Shown: positions 1-7,849 of the stretch, in pieces | Numbering within the stretch: the first letter of the stretch is position 1 | How the letters are laid out: each line of letters begins with the position of its first letter | Assembly: GCA_942492925.1 (NCBI GenBank) | Contig: OW818641.1 | Span: forward strand, 1,240,001 to 1,304,000 | DNA: 64,000 nucleotides | Reading direction: 5' to 3' | From: QZKY01 sp942492925 | GTDB taxonomy: Bacteria > Pseudomonadota > Gammaproteobacteria > Burkholderiales > Burkholderiaceae_D | Translations under genes and position numbers: made by a program | The notes under the pieces: generated by a model | What the model saw: only the letters and a program-made list of their open reading frames with translations | Databases searched by the model: none | Told to the model about the DNA's origin: nothing

Positions 1-619
1 CCAGTGCGGGTTCTCCCGGCAATCCGGCGTAAATGAAGGCGGAGCTGTTGCTGGTAATAGGGTGGCTGTAACTGACGGCCATTTCCATGAAGAAGTCATG
101 CGGATGTTGTCGATCCGTGAGATGGTGTTCACCGTCCGCTGTCTCGCCGGTCTGGAAGAGGAGCGGATAGCCTCTTTTTCCCATCAGCGGATCCAGCGAG
201 AACATGCCGCGCAAGCCAATCGTTCCTTCTCCCAGCGAACGTTGTCCCATGCCCATCAGCATGCTTTGACTGAATGTCTGATCGGCGCCGCGTGAACCGC
301 CCTGGTGGTTGTGCGTGAGGTTCACATAACCGTGCCACATGGTGTTCCAGTTACCCATCGTGGTGTGGATGCCAGTGACAGGCGCCGATTCGGGTTGCCA
401 GCTTGTGCCGGATGCTTCACGCGACATCGCATATCGTCCATAGAAACCGTGCATGTGCGCGGTATGCTGTTTGTTTTCAGCATTTTCCTCAGATGGATGG
501 GCGTGGGTTGATTGGTTGGACGCGTCTGGCTCGGGAGAACCATGGTTGTGGCCCTGAGCGTACGAGGATGAAGCGAAGAAAATGACCAGAGCCGCAGAGA
601 ATAGCGAGTGTTTTTTCAT
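1..619 (-). CDS. Secreted His/Met-rich protein, possibly metal-linked (3' end outside window)
   Basis: The visible 206 codons start at an ATG preceded by GGAGGCG. The protein begins with a signal peptide (MKKHSLFSAALVIFFASSSYAQ) and continues with a His/Met-rich stretch (GHNHG, HAHP, HTAHMHG). A body follows containing YGRYAMSREASGTSW, LLFQTGETADG and DRQHPHDFFME. The composition and export signal suggest a periplasmic or outer-membrane protein. I recall similar proteins beside copper-efflux genes, but no such neighbours are visible here. The function is inference only. The reading frame is still open at position 1, so the C-terminus is missing. Confidence 0.7.
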   Translation of the reverse strand, partial: MKKHSLFSAALVIFFASSSYAQGHNHGSPEPDASNQSTHAHPSEENAENKQHTAHMHGFYGRYAMSREASGTSWQPESAPVTGIHTTMGNWNTMWHGYVNLTHNHQGGSRGADQTFSQSMLMGMGQRSLGEGTIGLRGMFSLDPLMGKRGYPLLFQTGETADGEHHLTDRQHPHDFFMEMAVSYSHPITSNSSAFIYAGLPGEPAL

Positions 620-722
620 TCTGCGCCTCCCACGTGAAAAAAGAATCCGTATGGAGCGGAGTTGATAGGGTCAGCATCGAATAATCATCAAGAAATCCGA
701 AGGCCGACCCTAAGCGATTTCT

Positions 723-1484
723 TTAGTAAATCTTGATGCCGGGGATCGCGGATTGGATCTGTTGTTTTCCCTGCGCTGAAATCTTCGTTCCCGTGATGTC
801 CAGCCGTTTCAGATTCTTGAGTTTGCTCAGGTGCGGGACACTGGCATCGGTAACTTTTGTGCCGACAAGAAAAAGCGTTTCCAGACCGGTAAGGCCTGCG
901 ATGGTTTGCATGTCTGCGTCACCAATGTTTGTTTGATTCAACCCGAGAATTCTCAAAGGTTTACCTTGCAGGTATTGAAGGCCATTGCCGGATATTTTCG
1001 TTTTATGCAGCACAACAAATTCCAGTGCATTCAGGTCCTTCAAGTGCGCCATGCCTGCATCGGTAATGTTCGAGATGGGGACATTCAGATTCTTCAGGCG
1101 GGTAAGCCCCGCGATGTTTGACAGCCCGGCATCATTGGTCCAGGTCGGCAACGCGAGTTCCTCCAGTTTTGTCAGCACCTTGATATGGCGCATGTTGTCA
1201 TTGCTGATGAGTTGCTGCGTGCTCACACCATTGAATGATCCATACATCTGAAGGCGGAGGCGCTTGAGTTCAGGAACCCGATCTATCGTCATGACGTAGT
1301 TAATGGAAGCAAGCCATGCGTGCGCTTCCGATAGCGGCGTGGATGCGCTGGTTTGAGCTGATTTGCTTAGCGAAGTTTTGGCTGGCTTGCCTTTGATATC
1401 TTTCCTCACCGCAGGCTGTTGCTCTGAAGCAAAAGAGGTATTGAAGGCAATGATGCAGGCAAGTAGTGTGATCCAGGTACGCAT
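723..1484 (-). CDS. Exported leucine-rich repeat protein
   Basis: The 253-residue protein has an N-terminal signal peptide (MRTWITLLACIIAFNTSFAS), a Lys/Ser-rich linker to about residue 50, and then about six leucine-rich repeats of 23-24 residues. The repeats read like LTRLKNLNVPISNITDAGM and LKNLKRLDITGTKIS. The ATG has a strong AGGAGG site 5 bases upstream. It is probably periplasmic and binds protein. LRR proteins of this type in proteobacteria have no general assigned role, and the neighbours give no clue. It is a single gene between the His/Met-rich gene and the HPP gene, all on the minus strand. Confidence 0.85.
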   Translation of the reverse strand: MRTWITLLACIIAFNTSFASEQQPAVRKDIKGKPAKTSLSKSAQTSASTPLSEAHAWLASINYVMTIDRVPELKRLRLQMYGSFNGVSTQQLISNDNMRHIKVLTKLEELALPTWTNDAGLSNIAGLTRLKNLNVPISNITDAGMAHLKDLNALEFVVLHKTKISGNGLQYLQGKPLRILGLNQTNIGDADMQTIAGLTGLETLFLVGTKVTDASVPHLSKLKNLKRLDITGTKISAQGKQQIQSAIPGIKIY

Positions 1485-1599
1485 GTCATCCTCCTAATTG
1501 GGTTGAAGTGTGAGGGGATTGTAGGTGACAGAAGGCCGACTCGGCTTATGATGGAACAACAGGAGGCCACGTTTTTACTACGCACCCTCTCACGCAAGC

Positions 1600-2154
1600 T
1601 TAAATCCAGTACCGTGGATAACGCCGAACCGGATTGTTCGAGAAATTGTTCACGATCAGCGCGACGACCAGCATGATCAGTGCGCCGACGAGCACCGGTG
1701 CAAACAGATACATGAATCCCAGCGCGTGAATGGAGGGACCGCCGATGACGGCGATCAGCGCGGTGGCGCCGCCAGGGGGGTGCAGCGTGCGTGTGAGATG
1801 TTGTCCCGCGATGGCGAGCGAGACGGCCAGCGCACTCGCCACGGCAATATTCTGTGGGTACAGTTTGACCATCAACACACCGGCAAAGGCTGAGATCAGA
1901 TGTCCACCGACGAAATTGCGTGGTTGCGAAAGATCGCCAGTCGGTACGCCGTAAATGAGGACGGCCGACGCGCCGAACGAACCGATCAGGTACAGGTTTT
2001 CGTTTTCGGAAATGCCGAGCCAGCCGTTGACGACATACACGGCGTAGATGCCGATGAAGGAAGCGACCCACGACCACGCGATTTCATGCCAGGGACGACG
2101 TGGCGGCGATTTTTGATCGGGAGCACCGAGGAATTTTTTAAGATAGTCTCTCAT
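1600..2154 (-). CDS. HPP family integral membrane protein
   Basis: The 184-residue protein has a soluble basic N-terminus and then four or five hydrophobic segments, ending with a positively charged tail. The family signature HPP appears in LTRTLHPPGGATALIAVIGG at about residues 115-135. Members of this family are inner-membrane proteins. Some plant and cyanobacterial members act in nitrite transport, but a role here is not established. It sits just downstream of the hcp-hcr pair on the same strand, so a link to nitrogen-oxide physiology is possible. That link rests on position only. Confidence 0.85.
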   Translation of the reverse strand: MRDYLKKFLGAPDQKSPPRRPWHEIAWSWVASFIGIYAVYVVNGWLGISENENLYLIGSFGASAVLIYGVPTGDLSQPRNFVGGHLISAFAGVLMVKLYPQNIAVASALAVSLAIAGQHLTRTLHPPGGATALIAVIGGPSIHALGFMYLFAPVLVGALIMLVVALIVNNFSNNPVRRYPRYWI

Positions 2155-2219
2155 GCGTCACTCATTAATTTATCTATTATCGCATCTGGTCTGACCGTGA
2201 GCTGATATTCGATCATGAA

Positions 2220-3302
2220 TTAGATCACGATTTCCACAGTCAGCGCACTTTTTGCCTGTGTGCTGCACGCCAATACGACGCCGGAATCGATTTCTTCGGG
2301 TGTCAGCGTTTCAGTGCTGAGTTGTTCCACTTCGCCTGCGATCACCTTGCATTTACACGAGCCGCATACGCCGGAGCGGCAGGCGCCGAGAATCGGCAGG
2401 CTTTCCGCTTCCAGCGCATCCAGCAGCGACTGACCTTCCGCGATCTGCGTCGTTTTGTCGAAAGCGGGTACGGACAGTGCAAACACTGCGCCATTCGGAT
2501 CAACCTCGGGCAGGGCGATCGGTGCAAAGCTTTCCTTGAAAAAGCGATTCGTCGGCAAGGATTGCGCAGCGTGCCAGCCTTCCACCATCTTCATGAAATC
2601 TTCGTTGCCGCAGAGGTAAATGTCGCTGTTGGCAGCACCATCGGCAACCTTATTAACAGCCTCAGCGACAACATCAGGCAGCAACGCCGTGAGCCGTTCC
2701 GGCGTCAGGCGCCCGTGATGACACCAGATGCCGCCTTCCGGTTGCGAGAGAAACAGATCCAGCGTGAATTGCGCATGACGCATGGTCATGGCGATCAGTT
2801 CGTCGCGGAAGATGATGTCTCGCTCCGTGCGGGCGCAATGAATGAAATGAATGTCGATGTCCGGATGATGCGCGATCAGCCAGCGTGCCATGGACATCAT
2901 CGGCGTGATGCCGCTGCCAGCGGAGAGCATGATCTGTTTGCCACTGATTTTTTCGGGCAGATGAAATTCGCCGACGGGCGCCAGTGCATCCAGTTGATCG
3001 CCCACTTTGAAGTGATCGATCAAATAATTCGACACTAATCCGCATGCCACGCGCTTGACGGTGATGGCCAGCGTTTCCGCCTGTTGCGGCATTGAGGAAA
3101 TGGAGTAAGCGCGGTAATGCTTCTTTCCGTCGATTTCAACACCGATGCTGATAAATTGGCCCGGCAGATAATCGAAAATCGCAGGATGATCGGTAGAAAG
3201 CACAAACGTCGTGCTGTCATGCGTTTCATCGATGCGTTGGGTGCAGCGTAAAATCCCGCCTTGCCAGACGGGGAGTTGCTTGGCTTGTAAAACAGCGTTC
3301 AT
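2220..3302 (-). CDS. hcr: NADH oxidoreductase of the hybrid-cluster protein
   Basis: The 360-residue protein passes electrons from NAD(P)H to Hcp. Domain order is an FAD-binding ferredoxin-reductase domain (about 15-115, RAYSISSMP), an NAD-binding domain (about 125-250, LSAGSGITPMMSM) and a C-terminal plant-type 2Fe-2S domain (about 275-360) with CRSGVCGSC and a later ACSTQ cysteine. This is the usual Hcr architecture and length. It follows hcp on the same strand with about 90 bases between them, where a hairpin repeat lies. The ribosome site before the ATG is weak (AAGCAAGCT). Hcp and Hcr act together in the cytoplasm in NO and hydroxylamine detoxification. Confidence 0.93.
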   Translation of the reverse strand: MNAVLQAKQLPVWQGGILRCTQRIDETHDSTTFVLSTDHPAIFDYLPGQFISIGVEIDGKKHYRAYSISSMPQQAETLAITVKRVACGLVSNYLIDHFKVGDQLDALAPVGEFHLPEKISGKQIMLSAGSGITPMMSMARWLIAHHPDIDIHFIHCARTERDIIFRDELIAMTMRHAQFTLDLFLSQPEGGIWCHHGRLTPERLTALLPDVVAEAVNKVADGAANSDIYLCGNEDFMKMVEGWHAAQSLPTNRFFKESFAPIALPEVDPNGAVFALSVPAFDKTTQIAEGQSLLDALEAESLPILGACRSGVCGSCKCKVIAGEVEQLSTETLTPEEIDSGVVLACSTQAKSALTVEIVI

Positions 3303-3339
3303 AGCTTGCTTTCGTTTTTAAGGTGCCATGGAAAAATTC

Positions 3340-3384
3340 GGTGTCAGAGTAAATTTTGCTTCGCAAAATAAAACTGCTGACCCC
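3340..3384. repeat. REP-like hairpin between hcp and hcr
   Basis: An imperfect inverted repeat centres on ATTTTGC-TTC-GCAAAAT. Its outer parts are GGTGTCAG on the left and CTGACCCC on the right, so the whole 45-base segment can fold as one long stem with small bulges. On the hcp-hcr transcript it lies between the two reading frames and is followed by a short U-run. It could lower readthrough into hcr or protect the hcp 3' end. It may also be one copy of a dispersed GGTCAGAGTAAA-type repeat. Confidence 0.6.
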
Positions 3385-3394
3385 GTTTTTTCAA

Positions 3395-5059
3395 TTAGGC
3401 AGCTTTCAAAATGTCTTTCAAATCCTGCTCGACCGTGGAAATCAACTTCAGGCCGAATTGCTGGTTCAAGATGCCGATCAGGTTCGGCGTCAGGAAGCCG
3501 GGGGCAGTCGGACCGACACGGATATCTTTGATGCCGAGGGCGAGCAACGTCAGCAAAATCACGATCGCCTTTTGCTCGAACCAGGAAAGCACCAGCGACA
3601 GCGGCAAGTCGTTCACGCCGCAGCCGAACGCATCGGCCAGGGCAATCGCCAGTTGAATCGCGGAGTAGGCGTCATTGCATTGACCCACATCGAGGAAGCG
3701 CGGAATGCCGTTGATGTCGCCGAATTCCAGATCGTTGAAGCGGAACTTGCCGCAGGCGAGTGTCAGGATGATGCTGTCTTTCGGCACGGCTTTGGCGAGC
3801 TCGGTGTAGTAGGTGCGTTCGTTCTTGTCGCCGTCGCAGCCGCCGATCAGGAAGAAGTGCTTGATATTCCCTGCTTTCACTTGCTCGATCACCGCGGGTG
3901 CGGCCGCCATCAAGGCATTGCGTGCGAAGCCGGTCGTCGTATAGTGCGGTGGTTCGTCTTTTGCAAAACCCGGCATCTCCAGCGCAGCCTGGATGACGGC
4001 CGACATGTCATCGCCTTCGATGTGGGTGACACCGGGCCAGCCGACGATGCTGCGCGTGAAGATGCGGCCCTGATACTGGCCGACTTCCGGGCTGATGATG
4101 CAGTTCGAGGTCATCAAGACCGAGCCGGGGAAAGCCTTGAATTCGCGCTGCTGGTTTTGCCACGCGGTGCCGTAATTGCCGACGAGGTGTTTGTACTTTT
4201 TGAAGGCCGGGTAGGCGTGCGCAGGCAGCATTTCGCCGTGCGTGTACACGTTGATGCCCGTGCCTTCGGTTTGTTTCAGTATCAGTTCAAGATCGTGATA
4301 ATCGTGGCCGGAAACGAGGATCGCTTTGCCTTTGACGGGGCGCATGTTGACCTTGGTCGGCTCCGGATGACCGTAGGTGTCGGTTTCGCCCTTGTCCAGC
4401 ATTTGCATGATCCGGAAGTTCAGATGGCCGATATCCATCGCGCATTGAAAGAGTTCGCCCATGTCGGTCGGGTCCGTCGCAAGATACGCCATGAAATCGT
4501 GGAACTTACCAGCGACTTCCACATCGGTCTGGCCGAGCACGCGCGCATGTTCCATGTACGCGGCGGCGCCTTTCAAGCCATACAGCGACAGCAGACGCAG
4601 GCCGATGACATCTTCCCCCACTTCTTTCTTTTGACGATTGAGTGCAAATTGCAGCGAATCGCTCAGCATCACGGTCTTGGTGCTGGGCAGTTGATAGTTG
4701 GCGGCGGCGGGAAGTTTTTCCGGTGCGATGCCCTTTTCTTTGCAGACTTCGGCATAGCGGGTTTTCAGACGGTTACGCAGGGAATCGGCGCGTTCGGTGA
4801 AGGCGATGATGCGCGTCGGGTCGAAATTCACGTTGGTGAGCGTGGAGAAAAACGCTTGCGGCACATACTCATCCGCTTCGGTATCGATGATGCCGACCTT
4901 GCGCGCAGCTTGCGCGTACAGCGAGACGGCTTGCAGCAGATGCACCAGCATGTCTTGCAGATCGGAGACTTCGGCGGTCTTGCCGCACATGCCCTTGGCA
5001 AAACTGCAGCCAGCGCCTTGGGGGGTACGGATGGTATGTTCACATTGGACACAAAACAT
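3395..5059 (-). CDS. hcp: Hydroxylamine reductase / hybrid-cluster protein
   Basis: The 554-residue protein carries the hybrid Fe-S-O cluster and reduces hydroxylamine and NO; in E. coli Hcp is also an S-nitrosylating factor. The N-terminal cysteines are at 3, 6, 18 and 25, spaced C-x2-C-x11-C-x6-C as in the E. coli enzyme with a 2Fe-2S cluster. Hybrid-cluster ligand regions are all present: SGHDYHDLEL, MTSNCIISP, IGGCDGDKNE, TLACGKFRF, VGQCNDAY and SWFEQKA. The ATG follows an AGGAG site. The gene is divergent from a glutamine amidotransferase, with an unusual nested inverted repeat in the shared upstream region. Confidence 0.97.
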   Translation of the reverse strand: MFCVQCEHTIRTPQGAGCSFAKGMCGKTAEVSDLQDMLVHLLQAVSLYAQAARKVGIIDTEADEYVPQAFFSTLTNVNFDPTRIIAFTERADSLRNRLKTRYAEVCKEKGIAPEKLPAAANYQLPSTKTVMLSDSLQFALNRQKKEVGEDVIGLRLLSLYGLKGAAAYMEHARVLGQTDVEVAGKFHDFMAYLATDPTDMGELFQCAMDIGHLNFRIMQMLDKGETDTYGHPEPTKVNMRPVKGKAILVSGHDYHDLELILKQTEGTGINVYTHGEMLPAHAYPAFKKYKHLVGNYGTAWQNQQREFKAFPGSVLMTSNCIISPEVGQYQGRIFTRSIVGWPGVTHIEGDDMSAVIQAALEMPGFAKDEPPHYTTTGFARNALMAAAPAVIEQVKAGNIKHFFLIGGCDGDKNERTYYTELAKAVPKDSIILTLACGKFRFNDLEFGDINGIPRFLDVGQCNDAYSAIQLAIALADAFGCGVNDLPLSLVLSWFEQKAIVILLTLLALGIKDIRVGPTAPGFLTPNLIGILNQQFGLKLISTVEQDLKDILKAA

Positions 5060-5158
5060 GAGGGGCTCCTGAAAGTTGAGAAAACAGTTTCCCCACTGTT
5101 TTGCAAGCCCCGTGCCAACTTCTAAGTGATTGTTTTAATTTGTTTTTATTTTTACGAC

Positions 5159-5212
5159 GATAGCGCGGGGTTCGAATGACCATTGTAGAAAATGGTCAAA
5201 AATACCGCTATC
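5159..5212. promoter_or_regulatory. Nested inverted repeat upstream of hcp (candidate operator)
   Basis: An inner inverted repeat at 5177-5198 has perfect 8-base arms, TGACCATT and AATGGTCA, with a 6-base spacer. It is framed by an outer pair, GATAGCG (5159-5165) and CGCTATC (5206-5212). The two are nearly concentric. The element sits about 115 bases upstream of the hcp start and the same distance from the divergent amidotransferase start. It fits neither TTGAT-N4-ATCAA (FNR/DNR) nor the NsrR pattern I know, so the regulator is unknown. Confidence 0.5.
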
Positions 5213-5327
5213 AGGTGAAATTAACCATGCATGCACGTGGCATAAACATTGCGCTATGATTTACAGTTACGCTTCGCGCTTTTGAATAAGAGTGGCGTGT
5301 TTATTTAAATTTTTTGAGAACCCGTTT

Positions 5328-6011
5328 ATGCGAGTCCATGTTTTTCAACACGTTCCTTTTGAAGGATTGGGAAGCATTCAGCCATGGCTAGAGGCCCGAA
5401 AAGCGCTCGTGCGCTGGACGCGCTTTTATGAATCCTCCCGTTTGCCTTATCTGGATGAGGTGGATTTGCTTATCGTCCTGGGTGGTCCGATGAGTGTGAA
5501 CGATGGAGCGAAATTTGCCTGGCTCGCCGATGAAAAGCGTTTCATTGCGTCGGCGATTGCAGCGGGCAAACCGGTGCTGGGGATTTGTCTGGGAGCGCAA
5601 CTGATTGCCAATGCGATGGGAGGCCGCGTGTACCCGAACATGCAAAAAGAAATCGGCTGGTTTGACATTGAGGCCACATCGAGTGAGCCCGGGCTTTTCC
5701 GTTTTCCCGCTTCGATCAGCGTGTTTCACTGGCACGGCGAAACTTTCGATTTACCGACTGTGGCGCGTCAACTAGCGCGCAGCGAAGCGTGTGAAAATCA
5801 GGCGTTTCAGATTGGACGCAAGGTGATGGGACTGCAGTTCCACCTCGAAACCACGCCCGAGAGTGCGGAAGCGATGTTCACGCACTGTCGCGATGAACTG
5901 GTGCCGGGTGAAACCGTGCAGACGGAAGCGGCCATGCGCGACCAGCCGCTGGCATCCTATCGCAGCATCAATGCGGTGATGGAAGGTGTGCTGAATTACA
6001 TTACGCGTTGA
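5328..6011 (+). CDS. Class I glutamine amidotransferase (GMP-synthase-like)
   Basis: The 227-residue protein begins MRVHVFQHVPFEGLG. A GTG 36 bases upstream is in frame, but the ATG is the natural family start. The GATase triad is visible: nucleophile Cys in GICLGAQLIANAMGG, and His-Glu in GLQFHLETTPES. FHWHGETF is the usual additional motif. Stand-alone proteins of this type hydrolyse glutamine or gamma-glutamyl substrates; the substrate is unknown here. It stands alone, divergent from hcp, and shares the upstream region that holds the nested inverted repeat. Confidence 0.9.
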   Translation: MRVHVFQHVPFEGLGSIQPWLEARKALVRWTRFYESSRLPYLDEVDLLIVLGGPMSVNDGAKFAWLADEKRFIASAIAAGKPVLGICLGAQLIANAMGGRVYPNMQKEIGWFDIEATSSEPGLFRFPASISVFHWHGETFDLPTVARQLARSEACENQAFQIGRKVMGLQFHLETTPESAEAMFTHCRDELVPGETVQTEAAMRDQPLASYRSINAVMEGVLNYITR

Positions 6012-6110
6012 AGAAACGCTGATTAACCTGCTGATGTTCTGATGGATGAAAAGGCGCGGGCTTTTATGTGATGCAGTCAGTGACTCGGTGAAACGTTTAC
6101 GTTTGAACGC

Positions 6111-6377
6111 TTACTTGATCAGAAAAGACATGTGTTCGCCAATGGAGTCGGCGTAAAAACTTTCAAAGCTGTTCCGGAAAAACTCACATTTTTTGTGGAA
6201 GAAGCGTTTCGTTTTGTGGACCTTGCCCCATTTGTCCTTGTAAACGATATAGGCCTTCGTTCTTTTCTGGATATAGATGACGTTGCGGTTGACGTAGCCG
6301 CAACCGCCGAAAATGGTTTCACCTTCGTAAGCTTCATTTTCTTTGAATCTGAAAGAGGGACCGTTGAATGCGCTCAT
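6111..6377 (-). CDS. Small basic protein of unknown function
   Basis: The 88-residue protein begins with an ATG preceded by a good AGGAAAGG site. It is rich in Lys, Phe and Tyr, has two cysteines (GGCGYVN and KKCEFF) and no signal peptide or membrane segment. The C-terminal half is basic (KDKWGKVHKTKRFFHKK). I do not recognise the family. A 99-codon frame on the opposite strand overlaps it but has no ribosome site, so I prefer this strand. The base composition is somewhat more AT-rich than its neighbours. Confidence 0.6.
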   Translation of the reverse strand: MSAFNGPSFRFKENEAYEGETIFGGCGYVNRNVIYIQKRTKAYIVYKDKWGKVHKTKRFFHKKCEFFRNSFESFYADSIGEHMSFLIK

Positions 6378-6522
6378 CTTGACCTTTCCTGGAGATATGA
6401 CCCTGCAAGTGCGAATACGAATGCGGCATAGTATAACGCGGGCGCCGAATCGGGAAAACCAGTGCGTGCTTCAACGTGCAGTATCATGACGAAATATCAT
6501 GAAAAATCGAGGCGAGCGCGCC

Positions 6523-6966
6523 ATGAAACCTGTTCAAGCCTACCCGACACCGGGCATTACAGTGACCTTTGATCCGAATCTTTGCATTCATTCGGCAGTT
6601 TGTCTGAAGTCGTTGCCCGCGGTGTTCGATACACGTCGGCGTCCGTGGATACAGGTCCATGCCGCCGCCATTGAAGAGGTGGTCGCTGCCATCGATAAAT
6701 GTCCCTCGGGGGCCTTGCAGTATAAGCTGGCCGACAAGGCCGGGGCTGCCGAGCAGAAAGGGAACGATTTGGCGGCTGCGACCATTCGTCTGTTGCAGAA
6801 TGGCCCGTTGATGGTGGAAGGTGCATTTACATTGGTAGATGAAAACGGCATGATGTTGGCTAAGCGTGCCAGTGCGACGCTGTGTCGTTGCGGTGCGACC
6901 TGCAATGCGCCGTTTTGTGACGGTACGCATCTGAAAATTAACTTTGAACCCAAAAAAACAGGCTGA
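6523..6966 (+). CDS. 4Fe-4S mono-cluster plus CDGSH iron-sulfur protein
   Basis: The protein has 147 residues from this ATG; another in-frame ATG lies at 6499. The first half is a YjdI-type divergent 4Fe-4S domain (FDPNLCIHSAVCLKSLPAVFD, then DKCPSGALQY). The C-terminal part is a CDGSH domain with the ligand pattern C-x-C-x3-C... PFCDGTH, where three Cys and one His bind a 2Fe-2S cluster. Such fusions are cytoplasmic redox or cluster-transfer proteins of unsettled function. The gene runs directly into the CitE-like lyase and the two may be co-transcribed. Confidence 0.88.
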   Translation: MKPVQAYPTPGITVTFDPNLCIHSAVCLKSLPAVFDTRRRPWIQVHAAAIEEVVAAIDKCPSGALQYKLADKAGAAEQKGNDLAAATIRLLQNGPLMVEGAFTLVDENGMMLAKRASATLCRCGATCNAPFCDGTHLKINFEPKKTG

Positions 6967-6970
6967 CGTG

Positions 6971-7777
6971 ATGCTGCCATTTACTTACCTCTTTGTTCCG
7001 GGCAATTGGCCGCAACGTTTTGCGAAAGCGCAGGCTTCAGGGGCTGGGGCCATCATTCTCGATCTGGAAGATTCCGTCATGCCGGACGGGAAAAGGGCTG
7101 CACGTGCGCAGATTGCAAACTGGTTATCCCACAACTCCGTGGAGGGGGTGGTGGTGCGCATCAATGCCCGGCAATCCCGCTGGTTTGAAGACGATCTGGC
7201 GCTCGTGCGCGAAAGTGGCATCGCGTGCGTGATGTTGCCCAAGACAGAAACGGCAGAAGACATTGCCGCCGTGCGTGCACATCTGCCGGAGCATGGTGTC
7301 GTGCTGCCGCTGATTGAATCGGCGCGCGGGGTGCAGCATAGCGAAGCCATCGCTACTGCACCGCGCGTGCAACGCATCGCTTTCGGCATGCTCGATTACG
7401 CCATCGACATGAATTTGTCGGGCGATGAGCGCGGCATGATTTATCCCATGAGCCAGATTGCTTTGGTATCGCGCTACGCAGGCATCGGTTCGCCGATCGC
7501 CGGGGTGACGCTGGCCATTGACGATCAGGTGGCCTTGCTCTCCGATCTGGGGCTGGCGCGTGCGCTCGGTTTCGGAGCCAAGCTGTGCATCCATCCGAAT
7601 CAGGTGAAGGTCATCGAACGCGCGATGATGCCGACTGCGGCGCAGGTGGAATGGGCGCGTCGTGTGGTGGCGACGGCTTCTGCCGGCACGGGTGCGGTGC
7701 AAGTCGACGGCAAGATGGTTGACAAGCCGGTGCTGGTGCAGGCGCAGGGGATTTTGGCGCGGGCTAAAAAAATGTAG
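6971..7777 (+). CDS. HpcH/HpaI aldolase / citrate lyase beta-like protein
   Basis: The protein has 268 residues from the ATG in GTGATG; a start at 6944 would overlap the upstream gene by 23 bases and adds no conserved sequence. It belongs to the CitE-like CoA-ester lyases. Visible motifs are the N-terminal FVPGNWPQRF, metal-binding LDLEDSVMPDGK, VVRINAR, LPLIESARGV and the C-terminal GFGAKLCIHPNQV. These enzymes cleave beta-hydroxy-acyl-CoA compounds or hydrolyse malyl-type CoA esters. No alpha or gamma citrate-lyase subunits are near, so it is not a classical citrate lyase. A strong palindrome overlaps the stop codon. Confidence 0.88.
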   Translation: MLPFTYLFVPGNWPQRFAKAQASGAGAIILDLEDSVMPDGKRAARAQIANWLSHNSVEGVVVRINARQSRWFEDDLALVRESGIACVMLPKTETAEDIAAVRAHLPEHGVVLPLIESARGVQHSEAIATAPRVQRIAFGMLDYAIDMNLSGDERGMIYPMSQIALVSRYAGIGSPIAGVTLAIDDQVALLSDLGLARALGFGAKLCIHPNQVKVIERAMMPTAAQVEWARRVVATASAGTGAVQVDGKMVDKPVLVQAQGILARAKKM

Positions 7778-7800
7778 GCGGACATCCAGGATGTCCGCCT
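7776..7800. terminator. Perfect 12-bp stem after the CitE-like gene
   Basis: The arms AGGCGGACATCC and GGATGTCCGCCT are perfectly complementary around a single central base and begin inside the stop codon. There is no strong T-run after it. It may stop transcription in both directions between this gene and the convergent homospermidine synthase gene. Confidence 0.6.
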
Positions 7801-7849
7801 CGTTTCACTGCCTAACCTCTGTGCAGAATTTACACGTAGCGTAGCAACG

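Noticed and set aside
3356..5125. A 589-codon open frame on the plus strand opposite hcp
   Set aside because: It mirrors the codon structure of hcp, has no family motif and no ribosome site.
6132..6431. A 99-codon plus-strand frame opposite the 88-residue protein
   Set aside because: It has no ribosome site, while the minus-strand frame has AGGAAAGG at good spacing.
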